A stretch of DNA of 59,620 bases. Origin: Streptomyces sp. AcH 505 (GTDB taxonomy: Bacteria > Actinomycetota > Actinomycetes > Streptomycetales > Streptomycetaceae). The stretch spans positions 278,878-338,497 of the forward strand of contig NZ_JTIY01000001.1 of the NCBI RefSeq assembly GCF_000818175.1. The letters run 5' to 3'. The number at the start of each line of letters is the position of its first letter. The first letter of the stretch is position 1. Below the pieces are notes generated by a model. The model was not told the origin of the DNA. It saw only the letters and a list, made by a program, of their open reading frames with translations, and did no database searches. Shown in pieces: positions 50,211 to 57,669 of the stretch. Position numbers and translations under genes: made by a program.

Positions 50211-50578
50211 TGACGACGCCGCGGGCGCGCAGCATCCGGCTCGGTGCCGCCACCGTCGCACTCGCGGGCGTCTCGCTCTTTACCGCCCAGGCCCAGAGCC
50301 TGCCTTGGACGATCTTGTTCGCGGCGTGCGCCGGCTCCTGCGCCGAAGCGGCGTACCACGCCAACGACATGGCCCGAGACCGGCGGGCGCAGGCCCGCGC
50401 CGCGCGACTCCGGGCGCAGCCGCCCGACGACCCACCGGAGACACCACCGCCCGAGCCGGTCCCCGAGCACTGGGACGACCCCTGGGCGGCCTGCTGCATC
50501 ACCGCCTGGGCCAACCACGGAAAAAGCCACGACCCACGAACCTGCACCGCCAACACCGCGAAAGGGCCCCCCACGTGA
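50210..50578 (+). CDS. Small membrane protein with Pro-rich tail
   Basis: 122 aa. One or two hydrophobic stretches (about residues 8-45, LGAATVALAGVSLFT and ILFAACAGSCAEAAY) precede a basic segment and a Pro/Asp-rich tail with WAACCITAWANHGKSHD and a late Cys. Overlaps both neighbours. Function unknown. Confidence 0.6.
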   Translation: MTTPRARSIRLGAATVALAGVSLFTAQAQSLPWTILFAACAGSCAEAAYHANDMARDRRAQARAARLRAQPPDDPPETPPPEPVPEHWDDPWAACCITAWANHGKSHDPRTCTANTAKGPPT

Positions 50579-51564
50579 GCCAGCCCCAACGAACCGTCCG
50601 CATCCGCTCCGACGCCGGTACCGAGGTCACCTACACGGTCCTGGACGATCGCAGCGACGAGCAGGCCCTGGTCGACGCTGGCGGCTTCGCTGGCCGCATG
50701 GGCAACGTCCGCCCGCAGTTCGTCTCCCTCGTCACGGACAACCCCCGGACAACTCCGGACAACCCTGCGGCCAGCGCCGACGACGATGTCGCTGACCTCG
50801 TCGGAGCTCTATCAACACCGCCGCGGCGACCGACCGTCGACGCCCCCGCAGGCGATCAGCAGACGCTGCGCGAGCAGCACGCGGCCGCCGCGGTGGCCAG
50901 CGCGCGCGACGACCGCATCGACCAGCTGCGCGCCGAGGTCGAACGCCTCGGCGCGGAACTCGTGGACACCGTGCGCGGTGCCGGCCGCCTCGGCGACCTT
51001 CTCCGATCCGCGCGGACAGCTCACGCGGAGGAGATGACAGCGCTCGACCGGGTCCGCCCGACGACCTGGGCGTATGAGCGCGCCTGCGCTGCGCTCCATG
51101 CCCAACGGGCTCGCGCTGAAGCCAGCGAAGCGGTGATCAACTGTGTGCGGACCATTCACCAGTCCGAGGTCAGCAACGAGTACGGCGCCCTCGAATGCAT
51201 GGTCTGCCGGCACCCGTGGCCGTGCCCAACCGCAGCTGCTCTTCCGCCGGCCGACGGGGCGGCGAAGTCCTGCTGCACGTACGCCGGTAACGGCTTCGGC
51301 GGCGGGGGTTGTCCAGCCTGCAGACCGATGCCGACCGAAGCCGAGGACCAGCCGAGCCCGACCGCGACGTGCCCCGGCCACGCGACGTGCGACCGCTGCA
51401 ACGTCCTCCGGGCCGAGACCGCGGAGGCCGCGCTTGACCGGGTGCGGGACGCCCTCGCCCACCCGTTCATGGCCGGCCCGGACGCCGTGATGGTCGTCCG
51501 CGCCGACACCCTACGCACCGCCCTCGACACCCCACCCGTCCCCGACCAGACGAAGGAGCACTGA
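50575..51564 (+). CDS. Coiled-coil protein with C-terminal Cys clusters
   Basis: 329 aa. N-terminal small beta domain (RTVRIRSDAGTEVTYTVLDD), helical middle (about residues 100-190), then CMVCRHPWPC (about 204-213), GGGGCPACRPMP and CPGHATCDRCNVL, three Cys groups. The C-terminus is helical. Segments such as CPGHATCDRCNVL are shared by many Streptomyces phage proteins. Function unknown. Confidence 0.6.
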   Translation: MSQPQRTVRIRSDAGTEVTYTVLDDRSDEQALVDAGGFAGRMGNVRPQFVSLVTDNPRTTPDNPAASADDDVADLVGALSTPPRRPTVDAPAGDQQTLREQHAAAAVASARDDRIDQLRAEVERLGAELVDTVRGAGRLGDLLRSARTAHAEEMTALDRVRPTTWAYERACAALHAQRARAEASEAVINCVRTIHQSEVSNEYGALECMVCRHPWPCPTAAALPPADGAAKSCCTYAGNGFGGGGCPACRPMPTEAEDQPSPTATCPGHATCDRCNVLRAETAEAALDRVRDALAHPFMAGPDAVMVVRADTLRTALDTPPVPDQTKEH

Positions 51565-51568
51565 CCAG

Positions 51569-51928
51569 ATGGTCCAGCACACCCGGGGCCGCGACACGAG
51601 CCCCGAACTCAGCGAACTCCGCTCAGTCCTGACCCGCGCCGAAACAGCCCGCGCCCGCCTTGACGACCTCACCGGAGTCGCAGACCCCGACGCGGACGAG
51701 ATGCGGATCGCGCTCGACCTGACCGTGTACGTGATGCAGGTCGGGATGGAGATGCGCGACCTGCGCGCCACGCTCGACCGCGTACGGACGCTCGCCGCAC
51801 AGTGGTCCGCTGCCGGGCCGCCCCCTCTCGGCATCAGCATCAACCGCTGGGCCGACAAGCGCATCGCCGAACTGAACACTGCCCTCGACGGGATCACCGC
51901 CGGCGCCACGCTCCCGAAGGACAGCTGA
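51569..51928 (+). CDS. Helical hypothetical protein
   Basis: 119 aa, mostly helical (ELRSVLTRAETARARLDDLT ... DLTVYVMQVGMEMRDLRATL). ATG 51569 follows the preceding stop by four bases. A membrane role is not indicated. Function unknown. Confidence 0.6.
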   Translation: MVQHTRGRDTSPELSELRSVLTRAETARARLDDLTGVADPDADEMRIALDLTVYVMQVGMEMRDLRATLDRVRTLAAQWSAAGPPPLGISINRWADKRIAELNTALDGITAGATLPKDS

Positions 51929-52026
51929 CAGGCGAGACCGAGCTCCGCGCACCCCTCCGCCCCGCCTCCGCCGACCCCGACTTCGGCCTCGGCATCCCCG
52001 GCTTCTCCATCATCCGCCGCGCCTGA
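51925..52026 (+). CDS. Possible tiny protein, non-standard start
   Basis: A 33-aa frame that would begin with CTG overlapping the preceding stop as CTGA and has GAAGGA just upstream. It ends FGLGIPGFSIIRRA, which looks protein-like. No ATG, GTG or TTG start fits the frame at this place, so this is uncertain. Confidence 0.25.
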   Translation: MTGETELRAPLRPASADPDFGLGIPGFSIIRRA

Positions 52027-52047
52027 ACCCACGGAGCACCCCGCCAC

Positions 52048-52248
52048 ATGCCCCGCCCAACTCCCCCACCCGGCACCGGCCCGATCGTCGCCTACCGGTC
52101 CACCACCGGCCACTACACCGTCATCGACGCCGAAGCCGTCACCGACGTCCGCGAACGCGCCGTCTGCCGCGCCCTCCTCACCCACGCCCTGATGCTCCTC
52201 GACGCCCAAAACGCCGCTGACGCCAAGAACCCCGTCGGCTTCAACTGA
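52048..52248 (+). CDS. Small hypothetical protein
   Basis: 66 aa: a Pro-rich start, GPIVAYRSTTGHYTVIDAEA, then a helix RERAVCRALLTHALMLLDA. ATG 52048 with a weak GGAG 11 bases upstream. Function unknown. Confidence 0.55.
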   Translation: MPRPTPPPGTGPIVAYRSTTGHYTVIDAEAVTDVRERAVCRALLTHALMLLDAQNAADAKNPVGFN

Positions 52249-52274
52249 CCAGCCCAGACAGGAGAAAACGAACG

Positions 52275-52568
52275 ATGCACGAATCCGAATGCAGCTCGCC
52301 GACCCGGAACCCCGGGGCGCTCCTGGCGGAAACCATGGCGGCCGTCCGCGCACTGGTCGCGTCCACGCTTGCCAGGATGAAGGCCATGTTCCGGGCACTG
52401 GCCGACCTAGCGAAGCGCCACACGACGTCACTGCGCCAGCTGAAGACCGTCGACAAGAAGGGGAAGGCCGCGCGGCGGGCGGATCGGCCAGCCTGGCAGT
52501 CCCCGTACGGGCCGGCCATCCGACGCCGCCACACCCGACCGTCACATTCCCCGGCCATTCCTACATAA
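52275..52568 (+). CDS. Small basic helical protein
   Basis: 97 aa. Helical core (LLAETMAAVRALVASTLARM ... MFRALADLAKRHTTSLRQL) and a basic, disordered tail rich in Arg, Lys and Pro, suitable for nucleic-acid contact. ATG 52275 has CAGGAGAA upstream. Function unknown. Confidence 0.55.
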   Translation: MHESECSSPTRNPGALLAETMAAVRALVASTLARMKAMFRALADLAKRHTTSLRQLKTVDKKGKAARRADRPAWQSPYGPAIRRRHTRPSHSPAIPT

Positions 52569-52621
52569 CTAAAGCGTCAAGGAGGGACCACCCCTCCGAA
52601 CTCGACTGCACAGGAGTGGCC

Positions 52622-52807
52622 ATGTCGTACTCGGATGATAGGCCGCAGGTTGCCCGTCTTCTCCGCGAGCTCGCTCAGGCACTGGAGGAGTCGGGCTCCA
52701 CGCGCGACTGTCGTAATGTGCCACAGCTGGTGGATGACGCACGTCGCAAGGCCGACGAGCTGGACCTTCCGATCAAGGGGCGGTCGGGCAGGCTCGTCAC
52801 CTTCTGA
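52622..52807 (+). CDS. Small helical protein at the end of the long operon
   Basis: 61 aa: MSYSDDRPQVARLLRELAQA ... VPQLVDDARRKADELDL. ATG 52622 has CAGGAG upstream. It is the last gene before a 414-base gap, so the long rightward operon probably ends here. Function unknown. Confidence 0.55.
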   Translation: MSYSDDRPQVARLLRELAQALEESGSTRDCRNVPQLVDDARRKADELDLPIKGRSGRLVTF

Positions 52808-53221
52808 GGACCAGTCCGCCAGCGATTCGGATAAATGCTGACGTCGCGGCTGAGAATCGTCGTTGTCAGTGCCAGGTGCCACCCTGGACGCTGTCCGGCG
52901 CCCATCACCTCGAAGCCGATGCTGCCGCCGACGAGACGCTCCCCGCCCGGGGTCACCCGAGCGGGGGCGTTTCGGCGAAAGCGCCGTGCATCTCGCTGCG
53001 CGGGTCTACGTTCGGGGTCACGGCAGCCAGTCGCTGGGGCTGCCGCCACCCCCGGCCGTCCCTCCCCACCTCCCTGGGGGAGGGCAGGCCGCCCCGCCAG
53101 TGGGAGCTACAGGCCAGGTCCGTGTCACGGTTACCCTTCTTAGCCATCAAGGTGACGTTCCCGATGTCATTGTCAGAGCAACCTGCTTCACTGGAACAAC
53201 GCATCAGATGAGGAGCGCGCC
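52808..53221. other. 414-base gap before the cargo-like two-gene unit
   Basis: No convincing gene. Frames here lack ribosome sites and look like shadows. The minus-strand frame 52953-53147, beginning MAKKGNRDTDLACSS, has a protein-like start but no family or ribosome site and could be a gene remnant. The last 90 bases are less GC-rich and should hold the promoter for the gene at 53222. Confidence 0.5.
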
Positions 53222-53407
53222 ATGCCGACCATGATTCACACGACGCGTGAAGAGTTGCAGGATCAGAGAGAGCGGCTGCTCGGCGAGATTCGCCTGAGCT
53301 TCGAGGAGTTGCGCGAGCGGGCCGGCACTTACAGCCTCAGTGCCGATGAGCTGGACGTCTGGCACACGGTCGAAGGCATCGACTACCTTCTCAACGGTGA
53401 GTGCTGA
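53222..53407 (+). CDS. Small acidic helical protein, first of a two-gene unit
   Basis: 61 aa, helical and acidic (IHTTREELQDQRERLLGEIR ... SADELDVWHTVEGIDYLLNG). ATG 53222 has AGGAG seven bases upstream. Its end overlaps the next gene by 11 bases, so the two products are made together. Size and coupling recall small partner or antitoxin-like proteins; no family is recognised, so this is only a possibility. Confidence 0.68.
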   Translation: MPTMIHTTREELQDQRERLLGEIRLSFEELRERAGTYSLSADELDVWHTVEGIDYLLNGEC

Positions 53408-54134
53408 AGAAGCTACGCTTGATGAGAAGGCGACCGAGTTCGCTGACACGCTTACTGCACTGACGCGGGGAGTCCTGGGACAGGACTCCCCGGCGTTTTC
53501 TGCCCTCAACGTGGGCAATCGCATTCGAGTAGCACCGTTGGCCGGAGACGGCAGGAGCATGAGGATCCCCGTCAAGATCGACGGGGTGAGGTGCTTGAAC
53601 CTTCACGTCCAGCACTTTTGCTGCTGGGACGGCACCAAGAAGTATCTGGCAGCAGATCGCGCGGACGTGCATGTCTTCTTCGAAGGCGTGCAGGACCCCT
53701 TGCTGAGGTACGAATATCTTCGGTACTCGAAAAATCCACCGGGAGCCCACCTCCAGGTTCATGCACACCGTGACGAGATGGCCTATCTTCTGCGTCTCGC
53801 TGAGAAGAAGAAGGGCAGACCGGCGGCCATGATGCGGAAGGGGAAGCCGCCGCGCCTCGCTGAAATGCACTTCCCTGTGGGCGGACACCGCCTGCGACCT
53901 GCCCTTGAGGACGTCCTGCTGCTCCTCGAGCGGGAGTTTGCGATCGATGTCGCCGACAACTGGCGTGAAATCTTGGACGTTCAACTCCGCAAGTGGCGGG
54001 TGCTGCAACTCAAGGCCGCCGTTCGTGATGCCCATGAGGATGCGGCCGAGACGCTGCGGGAGATTGGCTACGTGGTGGAACCCCCGGAGGACCTCGAGCC
54101 TCAGCGCGACGACGCCCGCCTTTTCTGGCCCTAG
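53397..54134 (+). CDS. Conserved-looking protein, second of a two-gene unit
   Basis: 245 aa from GTG 53397. An N-terminal helical part precedes an alpha/beta region with GVRCLNLHVQHFCCWDG and HVFFEGVQDPLLRYEYL. It then has LQVHAHRDEMAYLLRLAEKK, EMHFPVGGHRLRPALEDVLL and a helical end. Several His and Asp could form a metal or nuclease site, but no known signature is met. Flanked by a 414-base gap and a convergent gene, it is an isolated cargo-like module. Function unknown. Confidence 0.7.
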   Translation: MSAEEATLDEKATEFADTLTALTRGVLGQDSPAFSALNVGNRIRVAPLAGDGRSMRIPVKIDGVRCLNLHVQHFCCWDGTKKYLAADRADVHVFFEGVQDPLLRYEYLRYSKNPPGAHLQVHAHRDEMAYLLRLAEKKKGRPAAMMRKGKPPRLAEMHFPVGGHRLRPALEDVLLLLEREFAIDVADNWREILDVQLRKWRVLQLKAAVRDAHEDAAETLREIGYVVEPPEDLEPQRDDARLFWP

Positions 54135-54160
54135 CGCAAGCCATGGACGCCTGGCTTGAA

Positions 54161-54403
54161 TCAGGCCGCGTCCCAGATGTGGGCGCGGCCGCCCCGCCAC
54201 TCCACCCAGGTCGGGTCGTCGATCACGTCTTCAGCATCTGGCAGGCCGGCGCGGCGCAGGAACTCGACCAGGTCGCGGTCGTCGTGCGCGAGGCCCAGGA
54301 TCTGTCCGCGCGCGGTCACCCGCCGGCCGCCGGACGAGGACGGCGGGTGCACGACTATCGGCGCAGCAGGCATGTCTCCACCATCACGCGGTCCGCCGTT
54401 CAT
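54161..54403 (-). CDS. Small hypothetical protein behind the DNA ligase
   Basis: 80 aa. After a Pro/Ser/Gly-rich start come LGLAHDDRDLVEFLRRAGLP and a C-terminal DDPTWVEWRGGRAHIWD. The ATG overlaps the ligase stop by ATGA, so it belongs to the same unit. Function unknown. Confidence 0.6.
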   Translation of the reverse strand: MNGGPRDGGDMPAAPIVVHPPSSSGGRRVTARGQILGLAHDDRDLVEFLRRAGLPDAEDVIDDPTWVEWRGGRAHIWDAA

Positions 54404-55266
54404 CGCATCCGGGTCACGGTCAGTCGGGCGTGACGGCCCGTGCCTACGAGGACCTCGACCTCCAGGCCGACGTCGACCATCGTGTACGTCTCGTCGTGGA
54501 TGACGGCTGTGCCCAGCCGGTCGGCCCCCGCAAGGACGAGGCCGATCCGCGCGGCGAGCGCGGAGTCCAGCCTGCCGGACAGTCGGGGCCCGCTCCACCC
54601 TGGCAGGTTCAGAACGAGGGCACGTGGACGGGCGCCAGGACCGACGTAGCCGACTACTAGGCCGTCCGTCGTGTCCGCATGCCTGACCTTGATCCAAGAC
54701 CGCAGGTTGGACCGGTACGCGCTGTCAGCGCGCTTCGCGACGATGCCTTCGATCCCTGCCGGCTGAAGCGTGGTGTACCAGATGAGCGCCACGTCCCGGT
54801 CGTCAGTCGCCGGGACGACCTGGATCGGGGGCCTGGCGCCCTCGAGGACGTCGAGGAGCAGCTGCCGGCGCTCGACATACGGTCGGGCCCGTACATCCCC
54901 CCTCACAGGGTCGGACAGGAGATCCCACACGGCGTACGAAGCCGGCATCTTCGCCGCCAGCTGGCGCGCACGGACCGCAGACGATGCGGCCCTCGATTGC
55001 GCTGCCGCGAAGTCGAGCCGCCCATCCACCCAGATCACGGCCTCGCCGTCGAGAATCGTGCCCGGTCGCAGCTGCATCCCGGCAGTGGCCAGGTCTGCCC
55101 ACGCCGCAGTGACGATCCGCCTCGATCGCGACTGCAGGCGCACACCCTCGGAACCTCTAGCCATGATCATCCGATGCCCGTCGAACTTCGGCTCGTACCA
55201 CCAGCCCGACCCCGCGGGGAGCACCGGAGCGGACCGCGCGAGCGCCACGTCGACGGGAAGATCCAC
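54400..55266 (-). CDS. ATP-dependent DNA ligase (small, LigD/LigC type)
   Basis: 288 aa: adenylation plus OB domain only. Motif I EPKFDGHR has the AMP-binding Lys (about residue 24), then DGEAVIW (motif III), IEGIVAKR (motif IV) and WIKVRH (motif V Lys). All are present, so nick-sealing activity is expected. No Ku or primase gene is nearby. GTG 55266 is used although GGAGGG sits very close. It is the middle gene of a three-gene minus-strand unit. Confidence 0.85.
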   Translation of the reverse strand: MDLPVDVALARSAPVLPAGSGWWYEPKFDGHRMIMARGSEGVRLQSRSRRIVTAAWADLATAGMQLRPGTILDGEAVIWVDGRLDFAAAQSRAASSAVRARQLAAKMPASYAVWDLLSDPVRGDVRARPYVERRQLLLDVLEGARPPIQVVPATDDRDVALIWYTTLQPAGIEGIVAKRADSAYRSNLRSWIKVRHADTTDGLVVGYVGPGARPRALVLNLPGWSGPRLSGRLDSALAARIGLVLAGADRLGTAVIHDETYTMVDVGLEVEVLVGTGRHARLTVTRMR

Positions 55267-55289
55267 CCCTCCAGCGTCTCCCCGATCCC

Positions 55290-55625
55290 TCACTCCAGCA
55301 CCCCGAGCGCAGTGTCCGGCCGGCAGACGTCGCATGGCCGGAGACCCTGATCGACGAGCGCCCGTCGTGCTTGCGTCTCGGAGACGGGGCGGAGCATGCC
55401 CTGGGCCATGGGGCAGCCACCGCGGTGGAGAGCGAGGGGCGTGCGGTGCTGGCTGACGCCGCGCTCGATGACCCACTCGGGTGGCTCCGGGGGCGGGCGG
55501 CGCGCAGCCTCCTCAGCTGTACGCCGCTGCTCGACGGCGATCCAACCGTCGACCCGGGCCAGCTCTCGCACCAGGTACCGCCGGAGGAATTGCAGGTACT
55601 CCAAGCGGGGCCCTTTTTCGCTCAC
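55290..55625 (-). CDS. DUF6233-like protein
   Basis: 111 aa. LEYLQFLRRYLVRELARVDG (about residues 8-27), PPEWVIERGV, the short HRGGCPMAQGMLRPVS and a terminal ALVDQGLRPCDVCRPDTALG agree with the Streptomyces family I know as DUF6233 (from memory). Two CysxxCys positions at the end may bind zinc. GTG start 55625; it opens the ligase unit. Confidence 0.72.
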   Translation of the reverse strand: MSEKGPRLEYLQFLRRYLVRELARVDGWIAVEQRRTAEEAARRPPPEPPEWVIERGVSQHRTPLALHRGGCPMAQGMLRPVSETQARRALVDQGLRPCDVCRPDTALGVLE

Positions 55626-55665
55626 GCGTTCGAGTCTATGCCACGGATTACATCCACCCAGGGGC

Positions 55666-55671
55666 TATACT
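55666..55671 (+). promoter_or_regulatory. Candidate -10 box in the divergent gap
   Basis: TATACT followed by the AT-rich stretch TTTATTTG lies 63 bases before the gene at 55735 and on the far side of the divergent DUF6233 start. It is the most AT-rich spot for several kb. No convincing -35 hexamer is seen. Confidence 0.4.
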
Positions 55672-55734
55672 TTATTTGCCATCTCCAAATATGATGCGGA
55701 GAGTGCTCAAAGATCACACATCAGGGGTGGGGAC

Positions 55735-56121
55735 ATGGCGGAACTGGAAGCAACACGGCATGAAGTCGATTGCCACGACGGGCTGTTCGAAACCACGCTC
55801 GGCATCCTCCGCGAGGAACTCGGGTACAAGAAGCTGGGGAAGTGGATCCTGGAGGAGATCGTCGAGAGCCTCGGCAAGGAGGGGCTCGGCTACTTCCCCA
55901 ACGAGATCCTGGACCCCCGGTGCAACACCGAGCCCCGACAGTGGCACAAGGTCTGGGTCTACGTCCGCGACAACAGCACACGAGCCCGAGTGCTGGACGC
56001 TGTGCTACACCCGAACCAGTCCAACGTGCGCAGCGTGCTCGACGGCCTGGCCGGCGGCGACCTGTCGGCGCTCACACCGGACGAGAGACTGAAGCGCATC
56101 CAGGAGATCGTCGAAGCCTGA
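55735..56121 (+). CDS. Hypothetical single-gene unit
   Basis: 128 aa, alpha/beta: FETTLGILREELGYKKLGKW, EGLGYFPNEILDP, WHKVWVYVRDNSTRARVLDA. The end NVRSVLDGLAGGDLSALTP is helical. ATG 55735 has GGTGGGG upstream. It has its own candidate promoter and a very strong terminator, so it is an independent unit. Function unknown. Confidence 0.68.
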   Translation: MAELEATRHEVDCHDGLFETTLGILREELGYKKLGKWILEEIVESLGKEGLGYFPNEILDPRCNTEPRQWHKVWVYVRDNSTRARVLDAVLHPNQSNVRSVLDGLAGGDLSALTPDERLKRIQEIVEA

Positions 56122-56144
56122 CGAGTCGACCGCAGGCACGACAG

Positions 56145-56179
56145 AAGCCCCCATCCGAGATCCGATCGGATGGGGGCTT
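56145..56179 (+). terminator. Perfect 14-bp terminator
   Basis: AAGCCCCCATCCGA and its exact complement with a 7-base loop, ending in CTT. It lies between the stops of convergent genes and can serve both. Confidence 0.9.
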
Positions 56180-56200
56180 ATCGCGCGGCCAGCAACCACG

Positions 56201-56857
56201 CTATTCCACTGGCGGCCGACCAGGGCTCGCAATCTCAATCCCACGAACCCGACGCAGCCACCCACACAGCAACCGCAGCGCCACGCCGCACCCAGCGCAC
56301 CAGCCCCACCCCTCAGTCAACAGGGCATGTAGACCGTCGCCGTGCACGATGTAGATCACCTGCGCACCAACTGCCAAGGCGACGGCAGCGTTCACGCGAG
56401 AGTCCACAGCGAGCAGCCAGTCCACAGGACTCCAGGCCCACCCCAGGAAGTCGTGAGCCCGCATCCTCAGCGATGCCACGACGAACCCAGCCGCCAGACG
56501 ACGCTGCTCTCCCCGGCTAAGAACACGGCCGCTCTCCGGGTCGCCGGCAAGGTCAGCAAGCCAGGCTCCATGCAGGGCGCGCCGTCGGCCCGCAAGGCGA
56601 GCGGCGAAGGAAGTCGCTCCCCCGGCAACGGAAGACGTCCGCGACGGAATCCTTCCAGTCACGGCGGCGAACTCTATGCAACCCACAACGAGGCTAATAA
56701 CACTGAAGACACCTACCGCCCCCAAGCCCTTTGCTGACCGCGGAAGACTCATTTCCAGCGGATCAGCATGGATCCAAAGGTGATTCAGGATGAGGTAAGT
56801 CACGACAACTACCAGCACGTAGGCGGCCATCCGCCACATCGGACGCGACCTGGTCAC
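56201..56857 (-). CDS. Membrane protein coupled to a PadR regulator
   Basis: 218 aa. Membrane helices near residues 8-28, 45-68 and 150-168 and a weaker one near 180-200. The loop between the second and third holds a charged segment with DPESGRVLSRGEQRRLAAG. The GTG overlaps the PadR stop by four bases, so the two are made together. It may sense or anchor the regulator. Function unknown. Confidence 0.72.
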   Translation of the reverse strand: MTRSRPMWRMAAYVLVVVVTYLILNHLWIHADPLEMSLPRSAKGLGAVGVFSVISLVVGCIEFAAVTGRIPSRTSSVAGGATSFAARLAGRRRALHGAWLADLAGDPESGRVLSRGEQRRLAAGFVVASLRMRAHDFLGWAWSPVDWLLAVDSRVNAAVALAVGAQVIYIVHGDGLHALLTEGWGWCAGCGVALRLLCGWLRRVRGIEIASPGRPPVE

Positions 56858-57177
56858 GACTCACCACCAGCGAGGCCCAGCCCGTAGCTACGCCGACGAG
56901 CCCGGCGCGCTTCGAGCGCCGAACGCGCCAGCGAGCGACCAGTACCAGTCAACTCGTAATACCGCCGTGGTGGCCGACCTGGATGCGGATCCGACTCCTC
57001 GCGGCTCGTGATCCAGCCGCGTTCGGCGAGTCGGTCGAGGATGGGGTAGACGGTGCCGGAGCCGAGGTCTGCGTCGCGACAGATGCTGAGACCCCAGGCG
57101 GGGGTGTCGCCCGTCGCGGCGAGGAGCACCTCCAGCACGCCGATGGTCGGCTTCGTCAGCCGAGGTGGTGTTGTCAT
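56854..57177 (-). CDS. PadR-family transcriptional regulator
   Basis: 107 aa winged helix: TKPTIGVLEVLLAATGDTPA, DADLGSGTVYPILDRLAERG (about residues 35-54) and PRRYYELTGTGRSLARSAL. The C-terminal dimer helix is short. ATG 57177 lies only eight bases after the -10 box, so the mRNA is probably leaderless. A palindrome stands between its -35 and -10 boxes, pointing to autorepression. A membrane-protein gene overlaps its end. Confidence 0.85.
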   Translation of the reverse strand: MTTPPRLTKPTIGVLEVLLAATGDTPAWGLSICRDADLGSGTVYPILDRLAERGWITSREESDPHPGRPPRRYYELTGTGRSLARSALEARRARRRSYGLGLAGGES

Positions 57178-57184
57178 GTCACCC

Positions 57185-57214
57185 AGTAGAGCATGTGTCG
57201 AGTACGACACACAA
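57185..57214 (-). promoter_or_regulatory. Autoregulated promoter and operator of the PadR gene
   Basis: On the minus strand TTGTGT (57214-57209) and TCTACT (57190-57185) are 18 bases apart. Between them the palindrome TGTGTCG-AGTA-CGACACA (57194-57211) matches the usual style of PadR operators in actinobacteria. Expected start of transcription is about at the ATG. Confidence 0.72.
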
Positions 57215-57244
57215 CCCACCGCCTGACCGCCCGATCACCCCAGA

Positions 57245-57529
57245 TCATTCCGCGTCGCCCGCAGGGCCGGACTCCACCACCTTCGACTTCAAGTCGGTCC
57301 GCGCTCCCGGCCGGAGCTCACGCCCCCCGTAGTAACGGCGGGCCGCCGCAAGATCCCAGAACTCGCGGGTGCTCCCCGGCTTCCGTTGCGACTCAGGAAA
57401 CGCAGGATCCTTCGTTCGCAGGGTGTGCAGCCATTGCCGAGTCACGCCCAGCGCTGCCGCCAGCTGCGAGAGGTTCACCAGCTCGCCCTCCTCTGTCGCA
57501 CGGTCCTCCGGCTCGCCCTTGTCCGGCAT
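57245..57529 (-). CDS. Helix-turn-helix protein divergent from the transfer-like unit
   Basis: 94 aa from ATG 57529 (AGGA eight bases upstream; ATG 57538 is possible). VNLSQLAAALGVTRQWLHTL (about residues 18-37) is a MerR/excisionase-like helix-turn-helix, followed by a basic stretch FWDLAAARRYYGGRE. It faces a strong promoter on the other strand and may regulate it. Confidence 0.7.
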   Translation of the reverse strand: MPDKGEPEDRATEEGELVNLSQLAAALGVTRQWLHTLRTKDPAFPESQRKPGSTREFWDLAAARRYYGGRELRPGARTDLKSKVVESGPAGDAE

Positions 57530-57552
57530 AGGGTCCATCCTGCCCAACCTTG

Positions 57553-57581
57553 TTGACACTGTAAAGCAGGTTCCCTACGGT
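57553..57581 (+). promoter_or_regulatory. Strong promoter of the second rightward unit
   Basis: TTGACA (57553-57558), 17 bases, TACGGT (57576-57581): a full -35 and good -10 of the principal sigma class. It reads into the hairpin leader and the gene at 57670. Confidence 0.78.
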
Positions 57582-57600
57582 GGGGCCTGCACAGAACAAA

Positions 57601-57638
57601 CCCCCGGCCCGGCGCTGACACGCCATATGGGCCGGGGG
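57601..57638 (+). terminator. Leader hairpin (possible attenuator) of the second rightward unit
   Basis: CCCCCGGCCC (57601-57610) pairs with GGGCCGGGGG (57629-57638); inside, GGCG and CGCC can pair again around CTGACA. It lies about 20 bases after the predicted start of transcription and 32 bases before the first gene. Confidence 0.68.
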
Positions 57639-57669
57639 CGCCCACCCTCACTGCTACGAAAGGGCAGGC

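Noticed and set aside
52953..53147. Minus-strand frame starting MAKKGNRDTDLACSS
   Set aside because: Protein-like at the start but no ribosome site or recognised family, with a loop-rich remainder. Kept only as a remark in the gap entry.
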